From Rhodocyclaceae bacterium UBA1310 (GTDB lineage Bacteria; Pseudomonadota; Gammaproteobacteria; Burkholderiales; Rhodocyclaceae): a stretch of 23,368 bases of DNA. Under the pieces are notes generated by a model, which was not told the origin of the DNA, ran no database searches, and saw only the letters and a list, made by a program, of their open reading frames with translations. Positions 8,290 to 15,197 of the stretch are shown piece by piece; positions within the stretch are counted from its first letter, which is position 1; every line of letters starts with the position of its first letter. The stretch spans positions 10,976-34,343 of the forward strand of contig DBTS01000001.1 in assembly GCA_002307175.1 (NCBI GenBank). Reading direction: 5' to 3'. The position numbers and the translations under genes are program-made.

Positions 8290-9266
8290 TGAAACCGGTC
8301 TGGCGGGCAATTCTGGTGCTGCTGCTGTGCCATCAGGCAAGCGCCCAGGCAGCGACACTGAATCTGGCGTTTGCCGGCGATATCATGCTCGACGACGGCC
8401 CTGGCCGTTACGCCGCCAACGGTGGCGACACCCTTGCCGCCGTAGCGCCGATTCTGGCGCGGGCGGATTACCGCATCGCCAATCTGGAAACCTCGGTGGC
8501 GGCAAACGCCACCGGCGCAGCCAACCCGAACAAGATCTACACCTTCCGTGCGGCGCCAGATACGCTGCAGGCACTCAAAGGGCGTTTTGACGCCGTGTCA
8601 CTCGCCAACAACCACTCCGGTGACTATGGGCACGCCGCCTTCCTCGAAACCATTGCCCACCTTGACCAGCTCGGCATCAGCCACGTCGGCGGGGGCAAGA
8701 ACCTGACTGCGGCACACGCCCCATTGTGGATCGAACGCAAGGGACTAAAGATTGCTGTACTGGCCTACAACGAATACAAACCCCGAAGTTTCGAAGCAGG
8801 CGCCGACTGGCCGGGAATCGCCTGGAGCGAAGACAGTGAAGTGATTGCCGATATCCGCGCCGCACGCCGTGCCGGCGCCGATCTGGTGATCCCCTTCATG
8901 CACTGGGGCTGGGAACGCGAACAGCACTCTGACGCCCGCCAGCGCAAACTCGCTCACGCCATGATTGATGCCGGCGCCAGCATGGTGGTCGGCAGCCACC
9001 CACATGTTACCCAGGAAACGGAATCCTATCGCGGCAGGCCGATCATCTATAGCCTGGGCAATTTTGTTTTCGATGGTTTCGACAAGCCCGCCGAAAAAAC
9101 CGGCCGGATACTTGTCTCCACACTCGACAAACAGGGCGTACTCAACTGGCACACTGTCGAAGTACAGATGGACGATGATGGCATTCCACATCCGTCTGCC
9201 GCAGCGCAAACGCCTTGCGGCCAGCGCGGGCTGTCACAGCCCAGGCTGTGTGCCCATGCCGAATAA
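8289..9266 (+). CDS. CapA-family metallophosphatase-like secreted protein
   Basis: This 325-residue protein belongs to the CapA (poly-gamma-glutamate capsule) family with a calcineurin-like metallophosphatase fold. ATG 8289 is chosen because it lies 9 nt after a GGAG (8276-8279) and opens a clean signal peptide (hydrophobic ILVLLLC, cleavage near ASA or AQA). Metal-site motifs are FAGDIMLDD (Asp31), ANLET (Asn65, Glu67), LANNHS (Asn108, His109), HWGWE (His205) and GSHPH (His237, His239). In Bacillus, CapA serves a secreted amino-acid polymer. Here it closes an operon attached to cyanophycin genes, which makes a role on an exported Asp/Arg polymer or peptide attractive but unproven. A 6-bp hairpin (9235-9250) lies in its last codons. 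It converges on sspB with an 11-bp gap. Confidence 0.88.
   Translation: MKPVWRAILVLLLCHQASAQAATLNLAFAGDIMLDDGPGRYAANGGDTLAAVAPILARADYRIANLETSVAANATGAANPNKIYTFRAAPDTLQALKGRFDAVSLANNHSGDYGHAAFLETIAHLDQLGISHVGGGKNLTAAHAPLWIERKGLKIAVLAYNEYKPRSFEAGADWPGIAWSEDSEVIADIRAARRAGADLVIPFMHWGWEREQHSDARQRKLAHAMIDAGASMVVGSHPHVTQETESYRGRPIIYSLGNFVFDGFDKPAEKTGRILVSTLDKQGVLNWHTVEVQMDDDGIPHPSAAAQTPCGQRGLSQPRLCAHAE
9235..9250. terminator. Possible terminator hairpin at the capA/sspB convergence
   Basis: CACAGC, loop CCAG, GCTGTG forms a perfect 6-bp hairpin (7 bp as an inverted repeat in DNA) inside the last codons of the capA-like gene. The two operons converge 11 bp apart and no better terminator is present between them. 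There is no T-run on either side, so intrinsic termination is doubtful. Confidence 0.3.
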
Positions 9267-9277
9267 AACCGTTACTG

Positions 9278-9787
9278 TTATTTGATACGGCGCAGGTGGG
9301 AAACCTTGCCACCGGCAGGTGCTGCGGGTGGCTCGTGCGGAGGTTCAGGTTCGCTCTCTGCTGACCTCACCACGCTATCCACCGGGCGGATCAATTCAAC
9401 GGGGGAAGAAGCGACCTCGGCTGCATCCTCTTCCGCTGCCACCACGCCACCAAGCTCCATCGCCGAACCACTCACGGCACCAGGAGCAAACGCCATGCCC
9501 TGTCCGTTTTCCCGTGAATAGATCGCCAGCACCTGGCTGATAGGCACATACAGGGATTGCGCCACCCCACCAAAACGGGCCTGGCAGGTGATCGCATCAT
9601 TGCTGATGGAAAGCCCTCCGGTTGCATACGGCGCGATATTGAGCACGATCTGCCCATCACGCACATGCTGGGGCGGCACACGCGTGTGCGCATCCACCTG
9701 CACGGCAACATAGGGGGTGAAATTATTGTCCACACACCATTCGTGAATGGCGCGGATCAAATAGGGTTTTGTGGATGATGCGTTCAT
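9278..9787 (-). CDS. sspB: ClpXP protease specificity-enhancing factor SspB
   Basis: SspB is an adaptor that delivers ssrA-tagged proteins and other substrates to ClpXP. The protein starts with STKPYLIRAIHEW, contains TPYVAVQVD and the conserved ISNDAITCQARFGG and LYVPISQVLAIYSRENGQGM blocks, then a flexible acidic and Pro/Ala-rich linker, and ends in SHLRRIK, which fits the C-terminal ClpX-binding tail. I chose ATG 9787 (169 residues) because GGTGA lies just upstream and the family starts here. GTG 9796 is an in-frame alternative whose GGAGAGG is 12 nt away. It is the last gene of petABC-sspA-sspB, the usual order in beta- and gammaproteobacteria. Confidence 0.93.
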   Translation of the reverse strand: MNASSTKPYLIRAIHEWCVDNNFTPYVAVQVDAHTRVPPQHVRDGQIVLNIAPYATGGLSISNDAITCQARFGGVAQSLYVPISQVLAIYSRENGQGMAFAPGAVSGSAMELGGVVAAEEDAAEVASSPVELIRPVDSVVRSAESEPEPPHEPPAAPAGGKVSHLRRIK

Positions 9788-9826
9788 CTGATTCACCGCT
9801 ACGGCGAGCCTCTCCGATTAAACCAA

Positions 9827-9896
9827 GGCGGCAAGCCCTTTGCATGAATCCACGCAAAGAACCCTGCCGCCCGGCTTTCAGCGCTGCCTGCAGCGC
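9827..9896 (-). other. Two tandem hairpins between sspA and sspB
   Basis: The sspA-sspB gap holds two inverted repeats. The first after the sspA stop is perfect (9881-9896; GCGCTG, loop CCTG, CAGCGC). The second is a long imperfect hairpin (9827-9871): GGCGGCA pairs with TGCCGCC, CTTTGC with GCAAAG, and TG with CA, around a 4-nt loop AATC, with an internal loop of 4 by 5 nt. In the transcript the second stem is followed by a U-rich but interrupted stretch. Attenuation, RNA processing or protection of the upstream message are possible. Confidence 0.55.
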
Positions 9897-9900
9897 AGGA

Positions 9901-10500
9901 TTATCTGCGCATGGCCCTTTCGGAGGGCGTCAGCGCATCAATGAAACCCTGCCGCGTGAAGATGCGTTCAGCATACTTCATGAGGGGCGCGGCAGTCTTG
10001 GGGAGCTCGATGGCGTAATGTTCGAGGCGCCACAACAGTGGAGCAATGGCCACGTCGAGCATCGAAAATTCGTCACCAAGCATGTACTTCTGCTTCGCAA
10101 ACAGGGGCACCAGCTGCATCAACTGATCGCGCACCTGCGAACGTGCCTTGTCGGCAGCAGCCTTCTGGTTTTTTTCCAGGGCTTCGATGTGCGAGAACAG
10201 CTCATGTTCGAGCGTGTGCAACAGCTGGCGTGCCTTTGCGCGCATGATCGGATCAGGCGGCATCAGCTGCGGATGGGGAAAACGTTCATCAATATATTCG
10301 TTGATGATGTTCGACTCGTACAAGACGAGGTCGCGGTCCACCAGCACCGGCACCCGGTTGTAGGGGTTGATTACAGCAATGTCTTCAGGCTTGTTAAAGA
10401 GGTCAACGTCAACCACCTGAAAGTCCATGCCCTTTTCGTATAAAACGATCCGGCAACGGTGGCTGAAGGGGTCCGTTGTACCGGAATACAAATTCATCAT
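9901..10500 (-). CDS. sspA: Stringent starvation protein A (GST fold)
   Basis: SspA is a glutathione-transferase-like protein that binds RNA polymerase and acts in starvation and acid stress responses. The 199-residue protein begins MMNLYSGTTDPFSHRCR, has the thioredoxin-like N-domain with NRVPVLVDRDLVLYES and the cis-proline motif VPVL, then a helical C-domain with MLDVAIAPLLWRLEHY. The start at 10500 is chosen on family length and a CTGGAG 10 nt upstream. The frame remains open upstream into the end of petC but that extension does not resemble SspA. It follows petC by 103 bp with no terminator visible, so it probably belongs to the pet transcript, with sspB following. Confidence 0.95.
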   Translation of the reverse strand: MMNLYSGTTDPFSHRCRIVLYEKGMDFQVVDVDLFNKPEDIAVINPYNRVPVLVDRDLVLYESNIINEYIDERFPHPQLMPPDPIMRAKARQLLHTLEHELFSHIEALEKNQKAAADKARSQVRDQLMQLVPLFAKQKYMLGDEFSMLDVAIAPLLWRLEHYAIELPKTAAPLMKYAERIFTRQGFIDALTPSERAMRR

Positions 10501-10603
10501 CGCGGAATTACTCCAGGAATATTCAGTGTCACGAACCACACGACGCGCTTGCTGCGCTTCGTTGTCGCGACCAGCCAACACCATCATTTGGTTGTATACC
10601 TGA

Positions 10604-11368
10604 TCAATGGACATCTTTCCAGAATGCCCGCTTGAGCAAATAGGAGAAGATAGCCAAAACACTCAGGACGGCAAGCACCACCCACCCCAACGCATGGCGG
10701 GTTTCCTGCCCCGGCTCACCCATCCAGGTGAGGAACGAGACCAGACTGGCAACTTGTTCGTCATACTCTTGCTTGCTCAGCTGACCAGGCTGGGTTAACT
10801 CAAGCCCAGCAAGATGCTGGACTTTTTTGCCCGTACCGTCATCAACTTCTGCAAAGCGCGCTTCCTGCACACCCTGCAGACTCCAGAGGGCATGAGGCAT
10901 GCCCACATTGGGAAAGACGACATTGTTCCAACCGGTCGGACGCGAATCGTCACGGTAAAAACTGCGCAGATAGGTATATAACCAATCTGGGCCGCTGCCC
11001 AATTCCGAAGCCCGCGCCCGGGCGACTACAGAGAGATCTGGCGGCGCCACGCCGAACCACTTGCGTGCGTCGTCGCGGCGGAGCGCCACAATCATCTGCT
11101 CACCGCTCTTGTCGGCGGTAAACATCAGATTATCCATGATTTGTTGCTCAGTCAGGCCGATCTGCGTCAAAGTGTTGTAGCGCAAGGCACTCGCACTGTG
11201 ACAATTCAGACAGTAATTGACAAACAACTTCGCCCCCTGCTGCAGGGTGGCGTTATCAAACTTCACCGGGGCCTTGTCGAGCTTGATCTCTTGGGCCTGC
11301 ACAACACCTTGCCCCACCAGGGCTAGCATCAGCAGCGCCACACTCAGGGTTTTGTTCAGCAGGCTCAT
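10604..11368 (-). CDS. petC: Cytochrome c1 of the bc1 complex
   Basis: Cytochrome c1 carries electrons from the Rieske protein to soluble cytochrome c at the periplasmic face. The 254-residue protein has a signal peptide (hydrophobic ALLMLALVG, cleavage near VQA at 25), the haem c site CLNCH (Cys53, Cys56, His57), the distal ligand Met157 in PNVGMPHALW and a C-terminal membrane anchor (about 226-246) with the tail KRAFWKDVH. The start at 11368 overlaps the petB stop (ATGA), indicating translational coupling. A longer frame to 11422 exists but would bury the signal peptide. Third gene of petABC. Confidence 0.96.
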   Translation of the reverse strand: MSLLNKTLSVALLMLALVGQGVVQAQEIKLDKAPVKFDNATLQQGAKLFVNYCLNCHSASALRYNTLTQIGLTEQQIMDNLMFTADKSGEQMIVALRRDDARKWFGVAPPDLSVVARARASELGSGPDWLYTYLRSFYRDDSRPTGWNNVVFPNVGMPHALWSLQGVQEARFAEVDDGTGKKVQHLAGLELTQPGQLSKQEYDEQVASLVSFLTWMGEPGQETRHALGWVVLAVLSVLAIFSYLLKRAFWKDVH

Positions 11369-12864
11369 TTCCAGGTCAACCTTTCCGGTACGGGTTTGGT
11401 CTTGTCCAGACGCGAATACCATGGCATCAGGCCGAAGAAGGACAGATACAGGATCGTGCAGATCTGGGAAAGAATGTTCCCCACCGGCGAAGGCGGCTGG
11501 GTACCAAAATACCCCAGGATCAGGAAAGCCACCACAAAAATCACCAGAGCAGTCTTGACCAGTACCCCTTTATAACGGATCGACTTCACCGGGCTGCGAT
11601 CCAGCCAGGGCAGCAGGGCGAAGAGCATCACCGAGCCCCCCATCATCACGACACCCCAGAATTTCGCATCCAGGCCACGCGCCAGATCTACCCCCAGGAC
11701 GGTGAATTTTACCCCAGGCAGCAGTAACGCTGTCAGCGGAACCGTGAGGCCAAACGCCGACAGACCAAAGAAGCCCCAATAGGCCGCCAGCGGCACCAAT
11801 ACGCAGAGCCCGCGCACAAACCGGCAAGAAGCCGCACCACGCCACGTCAGCACACTGATCAGCGCAATGAAAGCCCACAGAAAGGGCAGGAAGTCTGAAG
11901 TCGTGGCGCGCAGCATTGAGTAGTACGGCGTGAAATACCACACCGGCGCAATATGCGGCGGCGTCTTCAGGGCATCTGCCGGGAAGAAATTATTGAATTC
12001 AAGGAAGTAGCCACCACCTTCGGGCGCAAAGAAGATAACTGCCGCAAACACGATCAGGAAGATCGACACACCGAAAACATCCTTGATCACGTGGTACGGA
12101 TAGAACGGAATCCCATCCAGCGGGATACCGTTGGCGTCCTTGTGCTTCTTGATCTCGACCCCATCGGGGTTGTTCGAACCCACCTCATGCAGGGCAATCA
12201 GGTGCGATGTCACCAGACCGAGCAGCACCAGCGGAATCGCAATCACATGGAAAGCAAAGAAGCGGTTCAGCGTCGCATCCGAGACCACGAAATCCCCGCG
12301 GATGAACTCGGAGAGCTGCCCCCCGATCACCGGCACCGCCGAGAACAGATTGACGATCACCTGCGCGCCCCAGAACGACATCTGCCCCCACGGCAGCAGA
12401 TAGCCGAAGAAAGCCTCACCCATCAGGCACAGGAAGATCCCCATGCCGAACAGCCAGATCAGCTCACGCGGCTTGCGGTAGGAGCCATACAGCATGCCAC
12501 GGAACATGTGCAGATAGACGACGATGAAGAACGCCGAAGCTCCCGTGGAATGCATGTAACGAATGTACTTGCCGCCCCACACATCGCGCATGATGGTGGA
12601 TTCGACACTCGCAAAGGCCACCGGCACACCAGCCAGATTCAGCGAGGCATCCGGCTTGTAGTTCATGACCAGGAAGATCCCGGTGACAATCTGGATCACC
12701 AGCACCAGCAAGGCGAGGGATCCGAAGAGATACCAGAAATTAAAGTTCTTGGGCGCGTAATACTCCGACACATGGGATTTCCACAGGAAGCTGAGCGGAA
12801 AACGCTCATCAACCCAGGCCAGCGCCTGTTGCGCCTTGTCCGTAACGGTCTTGCAACAGTTCAT
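11365..12864 (-). CDS. petB: Cytochrome b of the bc1 complex, with internal insertion
   Basis: Cytochrome b is the membrane core of the bc1 complex and carries two b haems and the Qo and Qi quinone sites. Haem ligands are His105/His119 (13 residues between) and His206/His221 (14 between). The Qo motif is PVWY (307-310), the form known from beta- and gammaproteobacteria rather than PEWY. The end matches the family (LPWLDRSPVKSIRY...GTQPPSP...MPWYSR). At 499 residues it is long. About 75 residues (roughly 322-396), with two hydrophobic stretches, lie between the helix after PVWY and the FWGVVMMGGSVM helix, where shorter homologues have a tight loop. The frame is intact and the junctions with petA (3 nt) and petC (4-nt overlap) are normal. 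The N-terminus MNCCK is cysteine-rich. Confidence 0.96.
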   Translation of the reverse strand: MNCCKTVTDKAQQALAWVDERFPLSFLWKSHVSEYYAPKNFNFWYLFGSLALLVLVIQIVTGIFLVMNYKPDASLNLAGVPVAFASVESTIMRDVWGGKYIRYMHSTGASAFFIVVYLHMFRGMLYGSYRKPRELIWLFGMGIFLCLMGEAFFGYLLPWGQMSFWGAQVIVNLFSAVPVIGGQLSEFIRGDFVVSDATLNRFFAFHVIAIPLVLLGLVTSHLIALHEVGSNNPDGVEIKKHKDANGIPLDGIPFYPYHVIKDVFGVSIFLIVFAAVIFFAPEGGGYFLEFNNFFPADALKTPPHIAPVWYFTPYYSMLRATTSDFLPFLWAFIALISVLTWRGAASCRFVRGLCVLVPLAAYWGFFGLSAFGLTVPLTALLLPGVKFTVLGVDLARGLDAKFWGVVMMGGSVMLFALLPWLDRSPVKSIRYKGVLVKTALVIFVVAFLILGYFGTQPPSPVGNILSQICTILYLSFFGLMPWYSRLDKTKPVPERLTWK

Positions 12865-12867
12865 GGC

Positions 12868-13500
12868 TCAGCTCTCCTTGGAATCTTTGCCGATGAGCAG
12901 GCGGGTATCGCTCAGATAGGAATGGGGTGGAATGACCAGATTGACCGGTGCCGGCATGCTCTTGAAGACACGCCCGGCCAGATCAAAGCGGGAGCCGTGA
13001 CAGGGGCACAGGAAACCTCCATTCCAGTCTTCCCCCATGCCACTCTCTGCTCCAAGAAGGAATTTCGGGTTTGGCGAACAACCAAGGTGGGTACACACCC
13101 CCAGGCAGACGAAGTACTCGTCCTTGATCGCGCGAGCAGTCCCCTTGGCATACTCGGGCTGCTCGGAGCGCTCTGAATTCGGGTCTACCAGATTTGCATC
13201 ATTTTTCTTGAGTGCAGCGACCATCTCCGGTGTGCGGCGCACAATCCACACCGGCTTGCCCTGCCACTCAATCGTATCCATCTGCCCCGGCGCAAGCTTG
13301 CTCAGATCGTATTCAACCGGGGCTCCAGCCGCCTTTGCACGTTCGGAGGGCAGAAAGCTGCCCACAAACGGTGCAGCCACACCCAAGCCGACAATAGCCC
13401 CCACTCCAGCGGTGGCAGCCAGCAAGGCGCGACGTTCGGGGTCCAGGCTGCAGGCGCAGCACGACTCACCGTTGGATGCATTTTCTTTGTTATCGCTCAT
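12868..13500 (-). CDS. petA: Rieske iron-sulfur subunit of the bc1 complex
   Basis: The Rieske protein takes an electron from quinol at the Qo site and passes it to cytochrome c1. The 210-residue protein shows box I CTHLGC (Cys136, His138, Cys141) and box II CPCHGS (Cys155, Cys157, His158), giving the two Cys and two His ligands of the 2Fe-2S cluster plus the disulfide pair. The N-terminal DPERRALLAA followed by a hydrophobic helix is a Tat-type anchor. Three extra cysteines (Cys14, 15, 17) precede the twin arginine on the cytoplasmic side. It is first gene of the operon, 3 bp before petB, with a promoter 39-67 bp upstream of its start. Confidence 0.96.
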   Translation of the reverse strand: MSDNKENASNGESCCACSLDPERRALLAATAGVGAIVGLGVAAPFVGSFLPSERAKAAGAPVEYDLSKLAPGQMDTIEWQGKPVWIVRRTPEMVAALKKNDANLVDPNSERSEQPEYAKGTARAIKDEYFVCLGVCTHLGCSPNPKFLLGAESGMGEDWNGGFLCPCHGSRFDLAGRVFKSMPAPVNLVIPPHSYLSDTRLLIGKDSKES

Positions 13501-13538
13501 TGCAAACCCCGAATGTTTGTGATTTACACAGCCAGCGG

Positions 13539-13567
13539 ATTATAGCCAATACCAGTGGGGAGATTAA
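13539..13567 (-). promoter_or_regulatory. Sigma-70-type promoter of petABC-sspAB
   Basis: Reading leftward, a perfect TATAAT (13539-13544) lies 17 bp after TTAATC (13562-13567, 3 of 6 to the -35 consensus). The predicted transcript start near 13532 gives a leader of about 30 nt before the petA ATG at 13500, preceded by GGGGT. The strong -10 and fitting distance make this the likely main promoter of the five-gene operon. Confidence 0.6.
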
Positions 13568-13894
13568 AGTCCACGGCCGGACAAATCCACGCAAAGCCTT
13601 TTCTGACGGGCATCTCAACACACAAGAAACCCTCAAAGCATATTCCTGCCCACCCCGCGAGAACCAAAGTCCGCCCAACAGGGTGTCTTCACCGCCGTTC
13701 GCTACAGGCCCGGCCAATCTATCCAGAACAGGGATCGATTCTTATACAGCAAGCCTTTCCGCATCGCCATAAAGTTCGCAATTCGCGAATCTGCGGCATA
13801 CTTCGTGCAATATGAGACTAGCCCCTTTTGGCGAAATGGTCGAACCCCCGTCAGTCTGTCACGTCTTAGCAGTAAGATTTAGACGCTGAACACT
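13568..13894. other. Gene-free spacer upstream of petA, with a partial repeat tail
   Basis: No ORF here has a plausible ribosome binding site or recognisable product. The only structure I see is at 13861-13878, where 16 of 18 bases match 101-118, the tail of the structured repeat (GCAGTAAGAT shared). This looks like a worn fragment of a third copy directly beside the complete copy that begins at 13895. Confidence 0.5.
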
Positions 13895-14040
13895 GTGAAG
13901 CTGTTCAGGATCTGTAGCGAGAAGGCGTCAGTGGATCGAAGAGCAGCACAGAAACCGGAGTTTATTCGTATAAATGAGGATTTCGGGCAGCGCATTCGGC
14001 CCAATCAAGCCTTCGCAGCAAGATCATGAACAACTTCTGA
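13895..14040. repeat. Structured dispersed repeat, copy 2 (complete)
   Basis: About 146 bp bounded by imperfect terminal inverted repeats of about 30 bp: the left end (13896-13926, GAAGCTGTTCAGGATCT to GAAGGC) is the reverse complement of the right end (14009-14037, GCCTTCGCAG to AACTTC) with roughly 80 percent identity. The centre has CAGAAACCGGAG and a hairpin GTTTAT, loop TCGT, ATAAAT (13960-13975). Compared with copy 1, the third stem pair changed from G-C to T-A, keeping pairing. It lies 29 bp before the HAD phosphatase start. Terminal inverted repeats suggest a non-autonomous mobile element; the covarying hairpin also suggests an RNA structure. Confidence 0.7.
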
Positions 14041-14069
14041 ATACTATTACTCACCACAGGACATACTTT

Positions 14070-14846
14070 ATGGTCAAAGGCATCATTTCAGACATGGATG
14101 GCGTGATCTACCGCGGCAAGCAGCTGGTCCCGGGCGCCGAGGCCTTCGTGCAACGCCTGCGCGAATCCCAGACACCATTCCTGTTCCTGACCAACAACGC
14201 TGAACAAACCCCGCTAGACCTCAAACTCAAGCTTGAGAGCCTGGGGATCAGCGGTCTGACGGAAGCAAACTTCATTACAGCGGCCATGGCCACCGCAATG
14301 TTTCTGAAGAACCAGAATCAGAAACAGACGGCCACTGCCTATGTGGTGGGAGGCGGCGGACTCATCAACGAACTCTACAACGTCGGCTTCTCCATCTCGG
14401 AATCCAATCCGGACTATGTGGTGGTCGCAAAATGCTCGACCCTGGGCTTCGAACAGCTCAAAAAGGCCGTCCGCCTGATTGATCATGGCGCCAAGTTCAT
14501 CGGCACCAACCCGGATATGATCGACCCCATCGAAGGTGGCGTCGAACCCGCAGCTGGTACCATTCTTGCCGCCATTTCAGCAGCCACAGGCAAGAAGCCC
14601 TATATCGTCGGCAAACCCAATTCGCTGATGATGATGCTGGCTGCACGCAAGCTTGGCGCCCACCCAGAGGAATGCGTCATGATTGGCGACCGAATGGATA
14701 CCGACATCGTCGGTGGCATGGAAGCGGGCATGAAGACCATTCTAGTGCTATCCGGTGTCACCACTCCGCAACTCATGAGCGAATTCCCCTATAAGCCAGA
14801 CTACGTTTTCAACAACGTCGGGGAAATTGAACTGAACGCATTGTAA
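14070..14846 (+). CDS. HAD-IIA family hydrolase (NagD/UmpH-like phosphatase)
   Basis: This 258-residue cytoplasmic phosphatase belongs to the NagD-like HAD-IIA group, which dephosphorylates nucleotides such as UMP or small phosphate esters. Motif I is SDMDG (nucleophile Asp8, acid/base Asp10), motif II LTNN (41-43), the motif III lysine is Lys182 in GKPN, and motif IV is GDRMDTD (Asp207, Asp212). The C2-type cap lies between motifs II and III. The start at 14070 has AGGA 10 nt upstream and puts motif I at the usual distance from the N-terminus; an upstream in-frame ATG would translate the repeat element. It stands alone between the repeat and a terminator-like hairpin. Exact substrate cannot be told. 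Confidence 0.92.
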   Translation: MVKGIISDMDGVIYRGKQLVPGAEAFVQRLRESQTPFLFLTNNAEQTPLDLKLKLESLGISGLTEANFITAAMATAMFLKNQNQKQTATAYVVGGGGLINELYNVGFSISESNPDYVVVAKCSTLGFEQLKKAVRLIDHGAKFIGTNPDMIDPIEGGVEPAAGTILAAISAATGKKPYIVGKPNSLMMMLAARKLGAHPEECVMIGDRMDTDIVGGMEAGMKTILVLSGVTTPQLMSEFPYKPDYVFNNVGEIELNAL

Positions 14847-14857
14847 AATCTACAAAA

Positions 14858-14877
14858 TCCCGGCCTTCAGGCCGGGA
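14858..14877 (+). terminator. Hairpin terminator after the HAD phosphatase
   Basis: TCCCGGCC, loop TTCA, GGCCGGGA is a perfect 8-bp hairpin starting 12 bp after the stop codon. It is not followed by a pure T-run on the + strand but by a long C/T-rich tract, so Rho may take part. On the minus strand the stem is followed by TTTTGTAGATTTT, but no leftward gene is near. Confidence 0.6.
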
Positions 14878-15197
14878 TGCCCTCTTGGTCACCACGCCTG
14901 CCCTGCATCTTTCCCTTCCCTCTCCCCACCCCCTTTTCGTTCACCTTTTCTGTTCCCTTTTTCCTGCCCTCTCTGGCAGCTGCGCCATTTTTCCTTGCCT
15001 TTTTCTTTCACGAAATTGCTGCACCGCATCCAATCGGACAGAAGGTGTGTCATGTGGGCAGAAAATGCATGAAAACCAGCTCTCACGCCTAGCTTTAATG
15101 GACAAGTCCGGTTGCACAGGCCACCCTGCGTAACGCGATAACCACACGCTGCACAGACGCCAAATGCTGCAACTGCACATTCCATGGAGGGTCAGTC
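14878..15197. other. Gene-free spacer with a polypyrimidine tract
   Basis: The first part (about 14908-15010) is nearly all C and T on the + strand, with runs such as CTTTCCCTTCCCTCTCCCC; only short purine islands interrupt it. The remainder to 15197 is of ordinary composition and carries the ribosome binding site GGAGGG (15185-15190) of the next gene. I see no convincing promoter and no supported small ORF here. Confidence 0.6.

Noticed and set aside
10501..10614. Possible 38-residue N-terminal extension of SspA starting inside petC
   Set aside because: The frame is open but 38 stop-free codons are expected by chance at this GC; SspA homologues start at MMNLYSG and a CTGGAG lies before that ATG.
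11953..13176. Long + strand open frame (407 codons) opposite petB and petA
   Set aside because: Spans the petB-petA junction on the opposite strand and has no recognisable domain; both leftward genes are certain.
13974..14069. Earlier start for the HAD phosphatase
   Set aside because: It would translate the repeat element, and motif I would move 32 residues further from the N-terminus than in the family.
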